Notes under the pieces: generated by a model
What the model was told of the DNA's origin: nothing
The model's input: only the letters and a program-made list of their open reading frames with translations
Databases searched by the model: none
Translations under genes and position numbers: made by a program
Assembly (NCBI GenBank): GCA_905160935.1
Contig: CAJHZI010000197.1
Location: 1,137,001-1,201,000 of the forward strand
Origin: Enchytraeus crypticus
Lineage: Eukaryota > Annelida > Clitellata > Enchytraeida > Enchytraeidae
DNA: 64,000 nucleotides
Direction of reading: 5' to 3'
Part shown: positions 34,270 through 45,548 of the stretch, piece by piece
Position numbering within the stretch: position 1 is the first letter of the stretch
Layout of the letters: each line of letters begins with the position of its first letter

Positions 34270-36000
34270 CTGTGATCTATGCACACAACAAAATAGTTAG
34301 ACTGAAATGTACTAGCAGTAATTCAAAGTTTTGAATTTTGATTTATATTTGGTTACTGCAGTTAAAGGTAACCTTGATTAACCTTGGTGCTTGACACTGT
34401 ATTTTTGGCATTGTCCCAGTTGCAATATTGACAGATTGCGGTTCATTCAGAATTTCCTTGCACGTGCAGTCTCCATTTCTTCATGTACTCTCATGTTACT
34501 CCAATCCCGAAGTCCGGCTAAAAGTTAAATGAAGAATTGCTTACTAGACCATTTCTCTAAAGTACATTTCTGAGATATTTTAATTGTCTCACTTATTACA
34601 ACTGAGGAATCCTACCAATGTGCAGTCATCAACTTACAGAGTTATGCTAGAGAGTTCTAACATTTCTTTTCACTGCAATTTGCCCAACCGCTCCTTCCTG
34701 CATGTTGCATCACTATCTTGAATTCTCTTCCATGCACTTTACTCAACCTTTCATTCTCCTCCTATCAGCCTTTCAATTCGGTATTGTCTGGGTACTATGT
34801 ACTTGTAACAAAGTACTTTTGCAGTGCCCTTAGTAGTACTTTTAAAGCCGCTGAAACCAAAACAGTCACCTTAATTCATAAAAAATATATTGATATAAAT
34901 ACACATATAAAAAACATATGCACCTATGCAGTACTCTTACTAAGTGAGGTGACAGAACCAATAGGCCTACTTTTTAATTACAGTTTCAACAAGGCCGAGC
35001 CATGTAATAATATGCGTATAATGCATATATTTAACAAAATGTACTTTAAAGTATGAATTCAAACATTTTACTTGTACTTTTACTGTAATCATTTACTTTT
35101 ACTAAAAAGTAGCTTGCCGAGTACTTTCTACAGCACTGCCACACAACACTACACTATTTAGAGCGAGTAGTTTCATAGGCAAATAACAGCCTTTCTTTGG
35201 ATCTTCCACTCAAAGTTCATAAACTGAGACCAACGAGCTAATCCATTTAACACTTCCCTGGATAGTTATCCAAGTTTCTGGACTTGCGCCACTATTGGGA
35301 ACTTAATTTCTATTCTGCGGATAGGTTTTTCATATTTGCCCACTGCTGTTGTGAACAGCAGTGGCACTCTAATCATTCCTTAATGTTGAGAATAATTACT
35401 GATGAAGCTGAAGCTTATTGGGTTCAATCAACGATTACACTATATTTAGTAGCATCACTACGCATGAGCACGGTACTTTGCAATGCTTAGGTTCTTTGTA
35501 AGCTCCTCAAATGCAAAAATCGTTTTATTAGAAATTGTACTCTACTCAGTCAAACTTCAAAAAAAAACTCTATATACACCGTGCGCATGTCATGTGTGAA
35601 TTAACATGCAGAGAAATTATTATTTTTCAACGATTGAACAACTGATTACCGATAACGTTTAAAATATAACATGACAATAGACAAAACAAGATTTAATTAC
35701 CAATTGGAGTACACAAATGGATGTCAGAAAGCATTTCCTATCGCAGGGGACTCTCATGATCCCAAGTAGGATTACTGATTATTTGTTAGCTTCAAAGGGC
35801 ACACAGATTGCACAGCAACGCTGTTTCGAACATTGTACTGCTACGAGCAATCACTTGAGATCCTTTATTTCTAGTTGTCTTTGTTTACTTTACTATTCAT
35901 TGTTTTTATTATCCCGTCTATTACCAGTTCTTTAAATTTCTCTCTCTCTTTAGATCCTTCTTTAAATGAATGATAAAGAAAAAAGATCATTATCATATCT
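34270..36000. other. No exon recognised; probably intron 1 of the NKAIN-like gene
   Basis: I searched the minus strand for the short N-terminal exon (Met-Gly-x-Cys pattern ending in phase 1) and saw none here. A hairpin at 35340-35364 is listed separately. Confidence 0.4.
35340..35364. repeat. 11-bp perfect hairpin, GTG loop
   Basis: CCACTGCTGTT pairs with AACAGCAGTGG. Confidence 0.85.
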
Positions 36001-36008
36001 TTTATCTC

Positions 36009-36048
36009 TTAGTACATGATCTTATTTCAAAATAAGATCATGTACTAA
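36009..36048. repeat. 18-bp perfect hairpin, TCAA loop
   Basis: 36009-36026 is the exact reverse complement of 36031-36048. Confidence 0.9.
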
Positions 36049-36130
36049 ATTGTGAAATAGGGCATACCACAACAATTTGTTAATTTGTAAATGAAAAAGT
36101 TCAATCAGACTTTGAGATCCAGATTTAATC

Positions 36131-36131
36131 C

Positions 36132-36171
<40 letters not shown>
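36131..36171. repeat. (GA)n microsatellite
   Basis: About 20 GA units ending in GGGAGAGA. Confidence 0.95.
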
Positions 36172-36175
<4 letters not shown>

Positions 36176-36459
36176 AAAAAAACACGCATTATAGTTATTA
36201 ATCAACTATGTTGATATCTATCACTTTTAAAACCATATGTTTAATCCGTTAGGCAATTTAGACCATTTTCCGTATAACCAGTCCAGTGAATGCCCGAGAT
36301 TTTACTCTCAGATCAGCGCGGCCGGGATTCGAACCCACGAGGATTCAAATCACCTCAGGATATGTCATTTAAAACTTCATGACGTTACCCCTACGTTATT
36401 TAGACATTCTAAAAAAACTACACAGTACTTACATATTATTTCTTTTGCTTTCTGGTATT

Positions 36460-36480
36460 GTAATAATAGTAATAATAATA

Positions 36481-36511
<31 letters not shown>

Positions 36512-36532
36512 TAATAATAATTTATTATTATT

Positions 36533-36604
<72 letters not shown>
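36460..36604. repeat. (AAT)n/(ATT)n inverted microsatellite
   Basis: About 60 bases of AAT units meet about 85 bases of ATT units at TTTATT near 36520. Matching ATG/ATC interruptions lie on each side, so the whole tract is a near-perfect fold-back. Long Asn, Leu, Ile and Tyr frames here are artefacts. Confidence 0.92.
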
Positions 36605-36843
36605 GGACGTCACGTTTAATGGCGGTTGTTTATATTTGTAAAATAAAAACACCGTTATTAATTTAGTAATATGCTTGATTAACATTAGCCTAGTGACTGC
36701 TTCCTTTATCTCTTGACTCGTTAATTTATAATTAAGGATATAGAGTATTATATTCTGAAGGATTAACCTAACTGTCTCATAATTCTAGTCCAATTCTACC
36801 TAACATAGTCACTCTCGTCTTGATTAATGAAGTTTATCTGAAA

Positions 36844-37570
36844 ATGTCTCGTCAAAATTGGCCTTTATCTCAAACCATTGGTAAGCTGACTGGCGTCTGC
36901 CGGGTACGTCTAGCTGTGCGGCAAGTCCACTTGAGGGATGGTCTTATTCATAAACACGGTCCTCGTAAGTCTCCTTGTCCGGGTTCAGGTCAGCCGCCTC
37001 TGGCTCAAAACATTTCACTCAACTCCCGTAGTGCTATACCTTCACCTGACCACTCAATATCCAGCCAACCAGACAACCTTACATATAGCAGCAACGCTAA
37101 ATTTATCATACAGTCAACTGCAGTGCAGGCTCAAATCTCGCAGCTAATTGTAAACGTAAAAGCTGCAGAACAGGGAGGAACTTTGCTGCCAGCAGAAATT
37201 CTATCGTCAGCAACGCAGTTGGCAGCAGTAGTTTCAACGCCAATGCTGCTAGCAGTAAATCTTCTGACCTCATATGTCCCCATGATACTGACTCATCAAC
37301 TGATTCCTCTGCCATTCGCCATCCCACGCTGTCACAACCCATTATCAAACACATTCCGAGGTCTGGCAGAGCTCCCTGTGCTAGAGCTCTGATTGCTATT
37401 CTTACGAACATTTCCAGAAATTCTGAGAATTTAGTCAATTGGGACAATTTCTTTAATTTTGCTTTCTCAACCTTATCAGTTCCTGCTAAGGTGGGGAACA
37501 AAGTTAGTTTGGCAAATCTCATTCGAAATCGTCTCTCTAAAGATCAGATTACTCACAACATTGATGTACC
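36844..37570 (+). pseudogene. R2-type element, N-terminal region
   Basis: MSRQNWPLSQTIGKLTGVC starts the recognisable sequence. LRDGLIHKHGPRKSPCPGSG follows, a degenerate Cys/His finger-like motif with one Cys apparently replaced by Arg. After a frame change near 37320 come IIKHIPRSGRAPC and AFSTLSVPAKVGNK..LANLIRNRLS. An in-frame TAA stands at 37572-37574. The start at 36844 is chosen because it opens the conserved block; an upstream ATG at 36820 is also in frame. Confidence 0.7.
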
Positions 37571-37599
37571 TTAAGAGGAGGCCCTTGGAAAGAAAAGGA

Positions 37600-38789
37600 T
37601 TTTCTGTAAATCGTCTCTTTCCGCTTCAGTGCAATCCAAGTTAGATGAAGGTAATATACGAGCTGCGGTCAGAATTCTCTGCTCGGACGATTCTTTAGCG
37701 GAAATTAATGAAAATACTTTCAAACAGCTGTTTGATAAACATCCTACTAAAGCTGAGTCTCCTTGTTGGAGTCAATCTTTCATCGACTCCAACACCTGCG
37801 ATCCAAGTCGAAGAAGACATTGTGTTGAAGGCCGTGCTGAGCTTTACCGCCGGAACCGCTGGCGGCCCTGATGTCTTACGTCCTCAACATCTCAAAGATT
37901 TAGTTTCTTGCAAGGAGGTAGGTGCTCAGTTGCTTACTGCAATCACTGCTTTTATTAACTGCCTAATTCGGGGTGGCTGCCCTATTCAAGTACGACCAGT
38001 ACTTTTCGGAACCAACCTAATTGCTATTCAGAAGAAGAATGGTGATATTCGTCCAATAGCCATAGGTTATAGCCATGGAGGAGACTAGCGGCTAAATGCG
38101 TGAACATGTATGCTCTACCAAAGATCTCTGACTATCTTCGTCCTACTCAGCTGGGTGTTGGTGTATCAGGTGGATGTGAAGCTGCAATTCATGCTACCCG
38201 TCAGTTTATAAGGAATTTGACCCCGGGTTTATCTGTAGTTAAGTTGGATTTTGCTAACGCATTCAACTGCCTAAGTAGGTCAAAGATGTTGGAAACTATT
38301 CACAGACTTCTGCCGGAGATATTCAGCTTTTGTTCATCTGCCTATAGCCAACCGACCCTTCTCAAATTTGGGAATCAATTCATCCACTCTAGTGAAGGAG
38401 TTCAACAGGGGGACCCTTTGGGCCCGTTACTTTTCTGTTTAACTATTCAACCTGTACTTACCCAACTTCAAAGTACTTTCAGGCTAAGCTACCTGGATGA
38501 TCTAACGCTCGGAGGTTTAGATAGTACGGTAGCTAATGATGTTAGGATTATTTTGTCTAAGGGGGCAGAGCTCGGTCTGAGGCTCAATTTAAACAAGTGC
38601 GAGATCATCTCTAAGACAATTACTCATGATGATCCTCTCCTAGAATCTCTCATGAAAACTTCAATCACTGATGCGGAACTTTTAGGTGCTCCTCTAACTG
38701 TAGGCCATGCCATGGATACTAAACTTGAGAAACATGTTGCGGATCTACAGAGAGCTGCTGCAAGATTGAAGGATATACAGCGTCACTGA
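37600..38789 (+). pseudogene. R2-type reverse transcriptase, frameshifted
   Basis: Segments in three frames give a whole RT: AVLSFTAGTAGGPDVLRPQH near 37830, AIQKKNGDIRPIAIG near 38028, VVKLDFANAFNCLSR (motif A) near 38236, EGVQQGDPLGPLLF (motif B) near 38396, LSYLDDLTLGG (motif C, Y-L-D-D) near 38484 and LNLNKCEI near 38585. Frame breaks lie near 37760 and 38085, and a stop at 38787. It cannot produce one protein as it stands. Confidence 0.88.
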
Positions 38790-38799
38790 TGCTCTGATC

Positions 38800-41214
38800 T
38801 TGCTGCGCTACTCTGTTAGCGCTCCTAAGGTTATGCACACTCTGCGTTCTTCACCCTGTTTTCAACACCCATTACTTCAGAATATTGACAAGATTTTAAG
38901 AGACTGCTTGTACAGCCTGATAAATGCAGATTTATCAGACTCTCAATGGCAGCAAGCAAGTCTTCCAGTTCGGAAAGGTGGTCTCGGAATTCGCAGTATT
39001 TCTCAACTGTCTCCGTCAGCCTACCTGTCGTCTTATAATTCAACTCGGAGCCTTCAAGAAGAAATACTGAGAAGCAGTGTCTCTTCCATCGATCCTGTGT
39101 ACATCAAAGCTGCTGAGTCAATGTGGTGCAGTGAAGTCGAGGGCAGCGCTCCAGTCGGTCCTGCTGCTGGAATTCAAAAAAATTGGGACGATTGTATTGT
39201 GAAGAAGAGCTTCAATCAGATTCTAAACTCACTTTCTGACTTGAAAGAGAAAGCTCGACTGATTGCAGTTTCGTCTCCACACAGTAGTGACTGGCTGCAC
39301 GCGCTTCCGATTGCCTCCTGCGGATTACGCCTTGACGACGAATCTATCAGAATAGCAGTCGGCCTTCGTCTCGGCACCAAGCTTTGTGATATTCACCAAT
39401 ATATGTGCGGTAGTCTGGTAGATCCTAAAGGTCATCATGGACTTTCCTGCCGCAAGAGCGCTGGCAGATCGAGCAGGTACCACAACATAAATCACATAAT
39501 TTGGCATGCCCTGATTAAGGCCAATATACCCTCCAAATTAGAACCGACTGGAATATCTAGATCAGATGGCAAAAGACCAGATGGTCTTACTCTGATCCCG
39601 TGGAAAGGTGGCAAATCTCTGCTTTGGGATGTTATAGTAACAGATACCGTAGCTAAGTCTTATTTAAACGTGTCAGCTTCGGTGTCAGCTGGTGGAACTG
39701 CTGAACTAGCCGCCGACAGAAAAATAAGCAAATATCATCATGAATTGTCTCGTAGCTATTGTTTTATACCACTTGCTCTCGAGACTTTAGGTCCTATGAA
39801 TAAGGAAGGACGCGAATTTATTTCTTCATTGGGTCATCATTTATCCGCCGCTACAGGAGATAAGCGCGAAACCAGCTTCTTGAGACAGAGACTCTCAATC
39901 TGCCTACAGAGGTATAATTCCATCTGTGTAAGGGGGACCTTTAGTGCAAATCGGACAGATAGCTATGTTACAACTGAAAACACTCTTGCATCTGATTTTC
40001 TAATTCGTTCTACTTCTCTCTCCAACAGCTTGGCTCACACTCAGAATTCAATTTCACCCCGAGATTCTTCAACAGTCTACCCATATACACATCTCCGTTC
40101 GGAATATCATCATCATGGTCAGACTGATAATGAAGTTCTTCATGCACATCAACTAGTTTCTGAAGATCTTCATGAACTTCAACCCGAACTTACGGCACCT
40201 GCCATAGGTCTTGCCAAGGCTGCTGCAACGGAAGAAAGTGATGTGATTAAGAGAGTTTTGTCTACTAGTCCATCTACAGACGCTTCTCCTCAATCTGCGC
40301 TATTCAAATATGACGCTCACAACCCTTACAAGACCTCTGACTTCACTTCCACCCCAACTGTGACTGCTATCTATAAAGAGAGCTCCTTTGGTTTGTTGAA
40401 GAGTGACTCAGAGGCTATTCAGTCAGTGCGCCGAGGTTATAAGCCCATCTCACTGCGCCGCCTCGAACAGGGAGTCCTGAGCTATAGCCTCAGGGAGCGT
40501 TTCTCCGCCGCCTCTCAGCCCTGTCCTCCACGGCGCACCAGCGCCATATCCCCTAGATGCTCGAAGGCCGAGACCCTCATGGGTGCCTCCAGGGATGGTA
40601 GGAATAAATTCCCTTCGAGTAGGAAGAGGCAGGTATCGAGGTTGACATTGATCGATCCTCGGAGAAATTTAGGGCTTGAAGAGTCAGAGAGTGTGGTAAA
40701 GAGAATGAATGAAATTTTCACGAATCGAACGTGGGTCGCTACATATCACAACGATCAGAGACGAGTTAAAACAGTGAAGGCTAAGAATTACGGGACTCAC
40801 GAGAGGACAATGGAACAGAGGCCTGACGAATGCGGTAGCTCCTCTGGTACTCAGGCTGGCTACCCCTCCTCACCCAGCCATCTGTCCAGATCTCCCTGCA
40901 ATCAGCGGCATGATCCGTCCAATCCCAGTCACGCTTCCCCTCGACATTCCCTGCAGAGTTTATCACGGAATGCGACAGGGGAGGCAGGGAGAAGGGCGCT
41001 GGGGCCTATGTCTGAACATGCAGAATCCGCTAATGGAATCGTGGAAAGGATTTATGGAAAGGGCGTTGCGGAAAGCGAGCCCGGTGAGTTGCAGGACACT
41101 GAATTGGAAGAGTTGAATGAACAAATTACTGGTGAACAGTTGAACCTCGACTATGAGATCACTGACGTGTTACGGTCGCGATGTGGTTCAGGAACACTAT
41201 GTGGACGCTGTTAG
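38800..41214 (+). CDS. R2-type C-terminal region: RT thumb, endonuclease and long extension
   Basis: An open frame of 804 residues. Residues ~1-200 are the RT thumb and linker (PVRKGGLGIRSI at ~56-67). A Cys/His cluster (CDIHQYMC...GHHGLSC, ~195-217) follows. Then comes the restriction-like nuclease core KRPDGLTLIP...LLWDVIVTDT (~255-283), with the RPD and WDV aspartates separated by 15 residues. The known domain ends near residue 385. The remaining ~420 residues (from about 39955) are Ser/Pro/Arg-rich, without a recognised domain, and their DNA is notably CpG- and GC-rich. The frame stays open throughout, in contrast to the broken 5' half. It may be a true extension, a second fused element or chance. 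Confidence 0.7.
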   Translation: MLRYSVSAPKVMHTLRSSPCFQHPLLQNIDKILRDCLYSLINADLSDSQWQQASLPVRKGGLGIRSISQLSPSAYLSSYNSTRSLQEEILRSSVSSIDPVYIKAAESMWCSEVEGSAPVGPAAGIQKNWDDCIVKKSFNQILNSLSDLKEKARLIAVSSPHSSDWLHALPIASCGLRLDDESIRIAVGLRLGTKLCDIHQYMCGSLVDPKGHHGLSCRKSAGRSSRYHNINHIIWHALIKANIPSKLEPTGISRSDGKRPDGLTLIPWKGGKSLLWDVIVTDTVAKSYLNVSASVSAGGTAELAADRKISKYHHELSRSYCFIPLALETLGPMNKEGREFISSLGHHLSAATGDKRETSFLRQRLSICLQRYNSICVRGTFSANRTDSYVTTENTLASDFLIRSTSLSNSLAHTQNSISPRDSSTVYPYTHLRSEYHHHGQTDNEVLHAHQLVSEDLHELQPELTAPAIGLAKAAATEESDVIKRVLSTSPSTDASPQSALFKYDAHNPYKTSDFTSTPTVTAIYKESSFGLLKSDSEAIQSVRRGYKPISLRRLEQGVLSYSLRERFSAASQPCPPRRTSAISPRCSKAETLMGASRDGRNKFPSSRKRQVSRLTLIDPRRNLGLEESESVVKRMNEIFTNRTWVATYHNDQRRVKTVKAKNYGTHERTMEQRPDECGSSSGTQAGYPSSPSHLSRSPCNQRHDPSNPSHASPRHSLQSLSRNATGEAGRRALGPMSEHAESANGIVERIYGKGVAESEPGELQDTELEELNEQITGEQLNLDYEITDVLRSRCGSGTLCGRC

Positions 41215-42047
41215 TCCTGACGTAACCAGAAACATGGAAAACACCTCCATCAGTCTACCCAGAATTAATCTTAGACCTGCCATTTCAGCACCTATGCAGA
41301 ATCTAAGTCCCAACCCATCTGTGGCTTTATCTGTTCTAACCCAAAATAAAAGCCAAATCCAAACAGGTGCCCGACCTATACCCCCAAAAACTGAAATCAA
41401 ATCGGGGGTTCAGTCCACGCAGCCTCAGCCTCAGGTGCCGACTGGTGTCAAGAGGGCACTGGGGCAGCACGTGAACACTAGGGTGATTGTCAACGGGTTG
41501 AACACAGCCCGTCTAAAAGAGAAGAGATGCGTCCTACGTCCCTGCCTCTCAATACCCCTCCCCTCCCTCCCTCAATACTCTCCCCCTCCTCCTCCTCGAG
41601 TGCGTCCATAGAGCCTGAGATAGGTCCACAAGAGTTTTCTGCGCTGACAATCAGCGAGAAAAATGAGAAACTTGAGGCTAGAATGGCCTCTATCTTCCAG
41701 GGGTCCCTCTCACCAGGGCCACAGCACCAGGGTCAAAGGCTGAACCAGATGTTGGCCTCAGGGCAGGCTGAGGCGGAGAGGCAGAGCTCATCGGGTTTTA
41801 CAAATCAGAGCTCAAATCAAGCGGATACTCGCTCCCAAAATTCTCTAGGAACAGCTATCCAGATTTCAGGGTCGATGACTTCTAAAAGCGGTTCTCCCAG
41901 CAGAGTTCTCACAACTGCCTCATCAACGCCTGTTCAGGGGAGTCACCGTCGTGGTGGATCGATAACAGATGAAGTGGAGACGGGCGCTGCTGGAGCCAAA
42001 AGTTGTGGATTCAGGGCAATGTCACCCGCTGCTGCGACCAGCAACGT

Positions 42048-42051
<4 letters not shown>
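41153..42051 (+). pseudogene. Continuation of the GC-rich extension in two frames
   Basis: After the stop at 41214 the coding-like character continues in another frame (41153-41611). It then returns, through a pyrimidine-rich tract near 41540-41600, to the first frame (41527-42051). The product is rich in Ser, Pro, Gln and Thr (LPLNTPPLPPSILSPSSSSS; LEARMASIFQGSLSPG) and stops at TAA next to (AAT)n. I recognise no family. A Gag-like or ORF1-like protein of another retroelement is possible. Confidence 0.4.
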
Positions 42052-42084
<33 letters not shown>

Positions 42085-42160
42085 CATTAAAATAATCTTA
42101 ATTATAATAATAATAATATTGTCAATAATAATAATAATAATAATAATAACAACAACAATT
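42050..42160. repeat. (AAT)n microsatellite
   Basis: Two AAT runs separated by GACATTAAAATAATCTTAATT. It serves as the 3' end of the R2-type element and, on the other strand, as the tail of the L2-type fragment at 42153-42275. Confidence 0.9.
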
Positions 42161-42275
42161 AGAGTGCTACAGTCATGAATGAAAACATCGAGCACTATTG
42201 AGACAAAATCAAGCCAGCGAGCAAAAAGTAGGTCCAAAAACGATGCAAATTCCAAAATCCAGAAATTCAGTTCAA
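42153..42275 (-). mobile_element. L2-type LINE 3' UTR fragment
   Basis: The reverse complement, TTTCTGGATTTTGGAATTTGC...TTTTGCTCGCTGGCTTGATTTTG...GCACTCTAATTGTTG, matches the 3' UTR of the copy at 43057-43760. Confidence 0.75.
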
Positions 42276-42589
42276 AGTAAATTGACAAGTACATGTACAT
42301 GTTGATATTTATGTTTATATATGTCTACTCAGACACTGTTTTCACGCTCCACAAAGAGCAGTCCATAGATTAACAAAGTAGTAGACATTATATATAGGCT
42401 GAGTATGTGCTTTTCATCGCCTATATATAGCCTGAGAAAAATATCTTAATTCTGATTTGGTTTCCAGTTGACTTCCTCAGCTCTACTGCAGTTTAGGCTA
42501 GTCTCCTATGACGACACGCGCAGTTGGTCTATCCTTCACGTCCATAGACACAATACGTACGGGAATACAACACAGGCATATTATAGATT

Positions 42590-42890
42590 TCGTTATATCG
42601 CTATCTTTAGACTGATTTTTTTGGGATTTTTATTTAAAACCGTCTTTGGGCACTTTTATATTTGCTCGTCAGCTAGGATTTGGCTCAATAATCGTAAATG
42701 TTGTCATTTTTATTAACGAAAGTAGTAGTTGTTACCTACGTTTGTTGTGTCTCTTTCCATACAGTGTCCATTGGTTGCGACCTGCACATGCATTAAATCT
42801 CCTCCTTTTCCGTTAAATTCCATTTCTTTAGTTTTCAGAATTTTGAATTCTGCATCCCTTAATTTTAAACCATATTTCGCTGCTCATCGG
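42590..42890 (+). mobile_element. Two overlapping L2-type 3' UTR fragments
   Basis: 42590-42715 resembles the GGATTTTGGAATTTGC..TTGCTCG..GGCT..TCAATA..AATGTTGTCAT 3' UTR. 42755-42890 repeats the preceding part (CAGTGTCCATTGGTTGCGACC...CCTCCTTTTC). Both are diverged. Confidence 0.55.
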
Positions 42891-42935
42891 AATTGTTCCA
42901 GTGTGAACAATGACCAATGTCATCGACGAGAATAA

Positions 42936-43005
42936 TAATAATAATAAAGGTTTAACGTCCGTTTCCTCATCCAGGGATGATGTCAGGGACGTCGGAATAG
43001 CACTC
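42936..43005 (-). mobile_element. L2-type LINE 3' terminus (family A)
   Basis: AATAATAATAATAAAGGTTTAACGTCCGTTTCCTCATCCAGGGATGATGTCAGGGACGTC is the reverse complement of the end of the element at 51838-52945. Only the last ~65 bases are present, with the (ATT)n tail. Confidence 0.7.
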
Positions 43006-43056
43006 TAATTAATGTAGAATTGATGTTGTTGTTGTTTTAGTTGTTTTAATTTGAGC

Positions 43057-43760
43057 AGCTCTTGTGCAATCCAAGTTGGACTACTGCAATTCCCTGTTTT
43101 TAAATCTCCCTGGCTGTGAGATTGATCGGTTGCAATTTGTTCAGAATTCTCTGGCGAAATTTTCTATATTTCCAAGTACTCATATGTTACGCCAGTTTTA
43201 AAGTCTTTGCATCGGCTAAAGTTTAAAGAGAGAGTCATTTACAAAACATCTTCGTTAACCTATTAAGTCCAACACTATCCCTGGACAAACTTGTATGTCT
43301 CACTTGATTAAAGTGATGCAGCCTGCTGTTACTCGAACTTCTAATTTAATTACTCTTGTGAGACCTAATTAACTTACCTTAACTTTCTAATTAAGTTATC
43401 TAATGGTTCTTTCCAGGATGCTGTACCGCAGATCTGAAATTTTCTTCCATCCAATCTTCGGAAGTGTTACTTTGAATCACATCGGCCTTTGCTTTCCTAT
43501 AAGCAGTTCCATAGGCAATTGAAGACCTATCTTTTCCATCTCTCTTTTCCATCCAGTGTCCATGAGTTCCGACCAGAGCCTAAACCTCCTTTTCTTTAAT
43601 TCCCCTTACTTTGGACTAATTTTCTGGATTTTGGAATTTGCACCTTTTTGGACCATTCATTTTGCTCGCTGGCTTAATTTTGACTCAATATTGTTCAATG
43701 TTGTCATTGATGACTAGCACTCTAATTGTTGCTATTATTATTAGTTATGGTTGTTATTTA
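43057..43760 (+). pseudogene. L2-type LINE C-terminal RT and 3' UTR (family B)
   Basis: LVQSKLDYCNSLFLNLPGCE and IDRLQFVQNSLAKF (43060-43165) are the signature of L2/CR1 RT C-terminal domains. The rest is interrupted by stops. The 3' UTR ends GCACTCTAATTGTTGCTATTATTATTAG near 43745. Confidence 0.85.
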
Positions 43761-43888
43761 TAAGAGATTGATAAATTGTTGTTAAATATTATAGGCCTAG
43801 CATCTTTTAGTACATCTTGACCTTGAAAGTTCGAATTCAAAGCCTTAGCAACGAATTTGAAAATCTTTTGTTACGTAATTTTCATTGA

Positions 43889-43925
43889 CCAATAGCGTTG
43901 AAAATACAGCGACCAGTATAAAAGG
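43889..43925 (+). promoter_or_regulatory. CCAAT box and TATA box of a plus-strand gene
   Basis: CCAAT at 43889-43893 and a consensus TATAAAAGG at 43917-43925. A start site about 30 bases on (near 43947) leaves a 35-base leader before the ATG at 43983. The spacing is what a TATA-driven metazoan promoter should have. Confidence 0.6.
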
Positions 43926-43982
43926 CCCAGACATCCTATTTAGTTACCGATTTTACTGGCTATCGATTCAGTGAAGCTGCGA

Positions 43983-44090
43983 ATGATCATTCACGATATG
44001 AAGATATGGAAAGAAAAAGACCACAAATCACTTAAAGCTGCCAATTATGATGAGGAAAGGCGACTACTACACGAGGTATCGCTGTACGAG
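43983..44090 (+). CDS. Candidate first coding exon, charged protein of unknown function
   Basis: ATG 43983 begins 36 codons: MIIHDMKIWKEKDHKSLKAA, then NYDEERRLLHEVSLYE. The exon ends exactly at GAG before the donor GTATGT (44091-44096), in phase 0. An in-frame ATG at 43998 could also serve. The product is highly charged and probably helical. The promoter lies just upstream, and a phase-0 microexon follows at 47416. I do not recognise the family. Its position suggests a gene nested in, or upstream of, the NKAIN-like gene on the opposite strand. Confidence 0.5.
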
Positions 44091-44096
44091 GTATGT

Positions 44097-45540
44097 AGGG
44101 AGTTTAGTTAATTTTTTATGAGCAAGTAATATTAGGCCTTTATGAAAAAAGTTGTTGAACTTATGCTAGAGTAGGTCTAAGCTAGACTAGTTTATTTTTA
44201 TTAATGTAGTCTACAGTTAACAAAGTCGTATGGTAATAGGATAGTGAATAACAAGTGAACTTTTAAAAGATATACATTAATGTACTTGTGATATTTTCTA
44301 AGTGCGTTATATAGGTATAAGCAAACACGAACGGCCCGATAAATAAGAAAGGTCCAATAGATCACTATGCAGAGTGTTGAATTGTACTCGCGCAGGTTAG
44401 ATTACCATGGAATAGATGGATCATTTCTAAAATCAAAAGTCGAACACAAGCAGAACGGTTAAAAAGATAATTAAAAGACTGAAACTGCATAAGAGATCAA
44501 TCATGTACTGTTAAATGTGATAGATATCACGTATTATTATTTACTTTTATTATTATTTTGCTATTATTTTATTATTATTTTACTATTATTTTGTCATTTA
44601 TGTTTAACTTTTTGTAATCTTCGGAACAGCGGCAGATTTGATTAAATTTATAGCTACGGATCAGGACGTGTGATGTCTAAATTCCATGCTCAACTGTCAC
44701 GGGTGCCCTTTCGAGAGATATAATTTACATTAGTATTGACAGGAGCATTTTACAGTTTTGTATAATAACGATAAGTAAGCTAATTATATGGAATTTTCCG
44801 TTCAGTAAAATTTGAAACAAACGATAGGCCAAGTAGTTTATTTTGAGTTAACGACATATATGCCTAATATTATTTACTGAAGGTTCTAAACTTAATATTT
44901 GTATCACATTTGTGCAACGTCATGTTTGTGTTGCTTAAATAGAGTAATTCAAAGCTATATAAGTTTCGTCTAACGTTTTTAATTCGTTTACTATTTTAAA
45001 TAATTTGCATAGGCTATAGAATTTGTTATAGAGATGATCGGTTAAATTTATGAGTCGTAATAATAGAAATATTAAATGACGATCGTTCAATAGAAGAAGC
45101 CGTATCAGAAATACAATTGTGATGTTAAGCAAACTGCAGTTATAGGCCTACCCGACATATCTGTGAAATGATTTAATAGAAATAATAAATAACGGTCGTT
45201 TAATAGAAATGTAGTCGTATCAAAAATACAATTGTGATGTTAAGTACAGTTATAAGGCTACATGTTATATCTGTGTATCAAAAAGGTTTTAATATTAATT
45301 TTTCGGACTCTGATTAGAGTCAATGAATAGAATCTAGATTATATTTAAAAAGCAAGTATATATTTTATACTGGAATCTGAAATTGACGTTAAACCTTAAC
45401 GGCTCAGATTTTAGTATATTTCCATCGCTTATTTCGGTAAGTATGCTAGTTTGTATATCCAACCAGTATGGTAATAATGCAATATTTTGAAATATGAAAT
45501 TAACTTGGTTCCGTCCGGTAACTTTAAGAAGGGATGAATT
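44097..45540. other. Putative intron, nothing recognised
   Basis: AT-rich, with two related ~75-base segments at 45053-45130 and 45170-45250 (AATAGAAAT..ACGGTCGTTTAATAGAA..CGTATCA). No exon seen. Confidence 0.4.
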
Positions 45541-45548
45541 TGATTTGA

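Larger units (their letters stand above)
36838..42051 (+). mobile_element. R2-type non-LTR retroelement, degraded, with unusual 3' extension
   Basis: A single-ORF element with RT followed by a zinc-knuckle-like segment and a restriction-like endonuclease, the order of the R2 superclade. It stands out from the flanks by a markedly higher GC content. At least four frame breaks lie in the 5' half; the 3' half is open. It ends at (AAT)n. The limits are inferred from coding content. No terminal duplication was identified. Confidence 0.85.

Noticed and set aside
36300-36345. tRNA gene suggested by a B-box-like GGGTTCGAATCCCG on the minus strand
   Set aside because: No matching A box or foldable acceptor stem at the right distance, and no second copy in the window to call a SINE.
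37106-37522. Minus-strand frame of 138 residues
   Set aside because: Shadow of the R2-type element's coding sequence on the plus strand.
39325-40966. Minus-strand frames within the R2-type element and its extension
   Set aside because: They overlap the 804-codon plus-strand frame that contains recognisable RT and endonuclease motifs.
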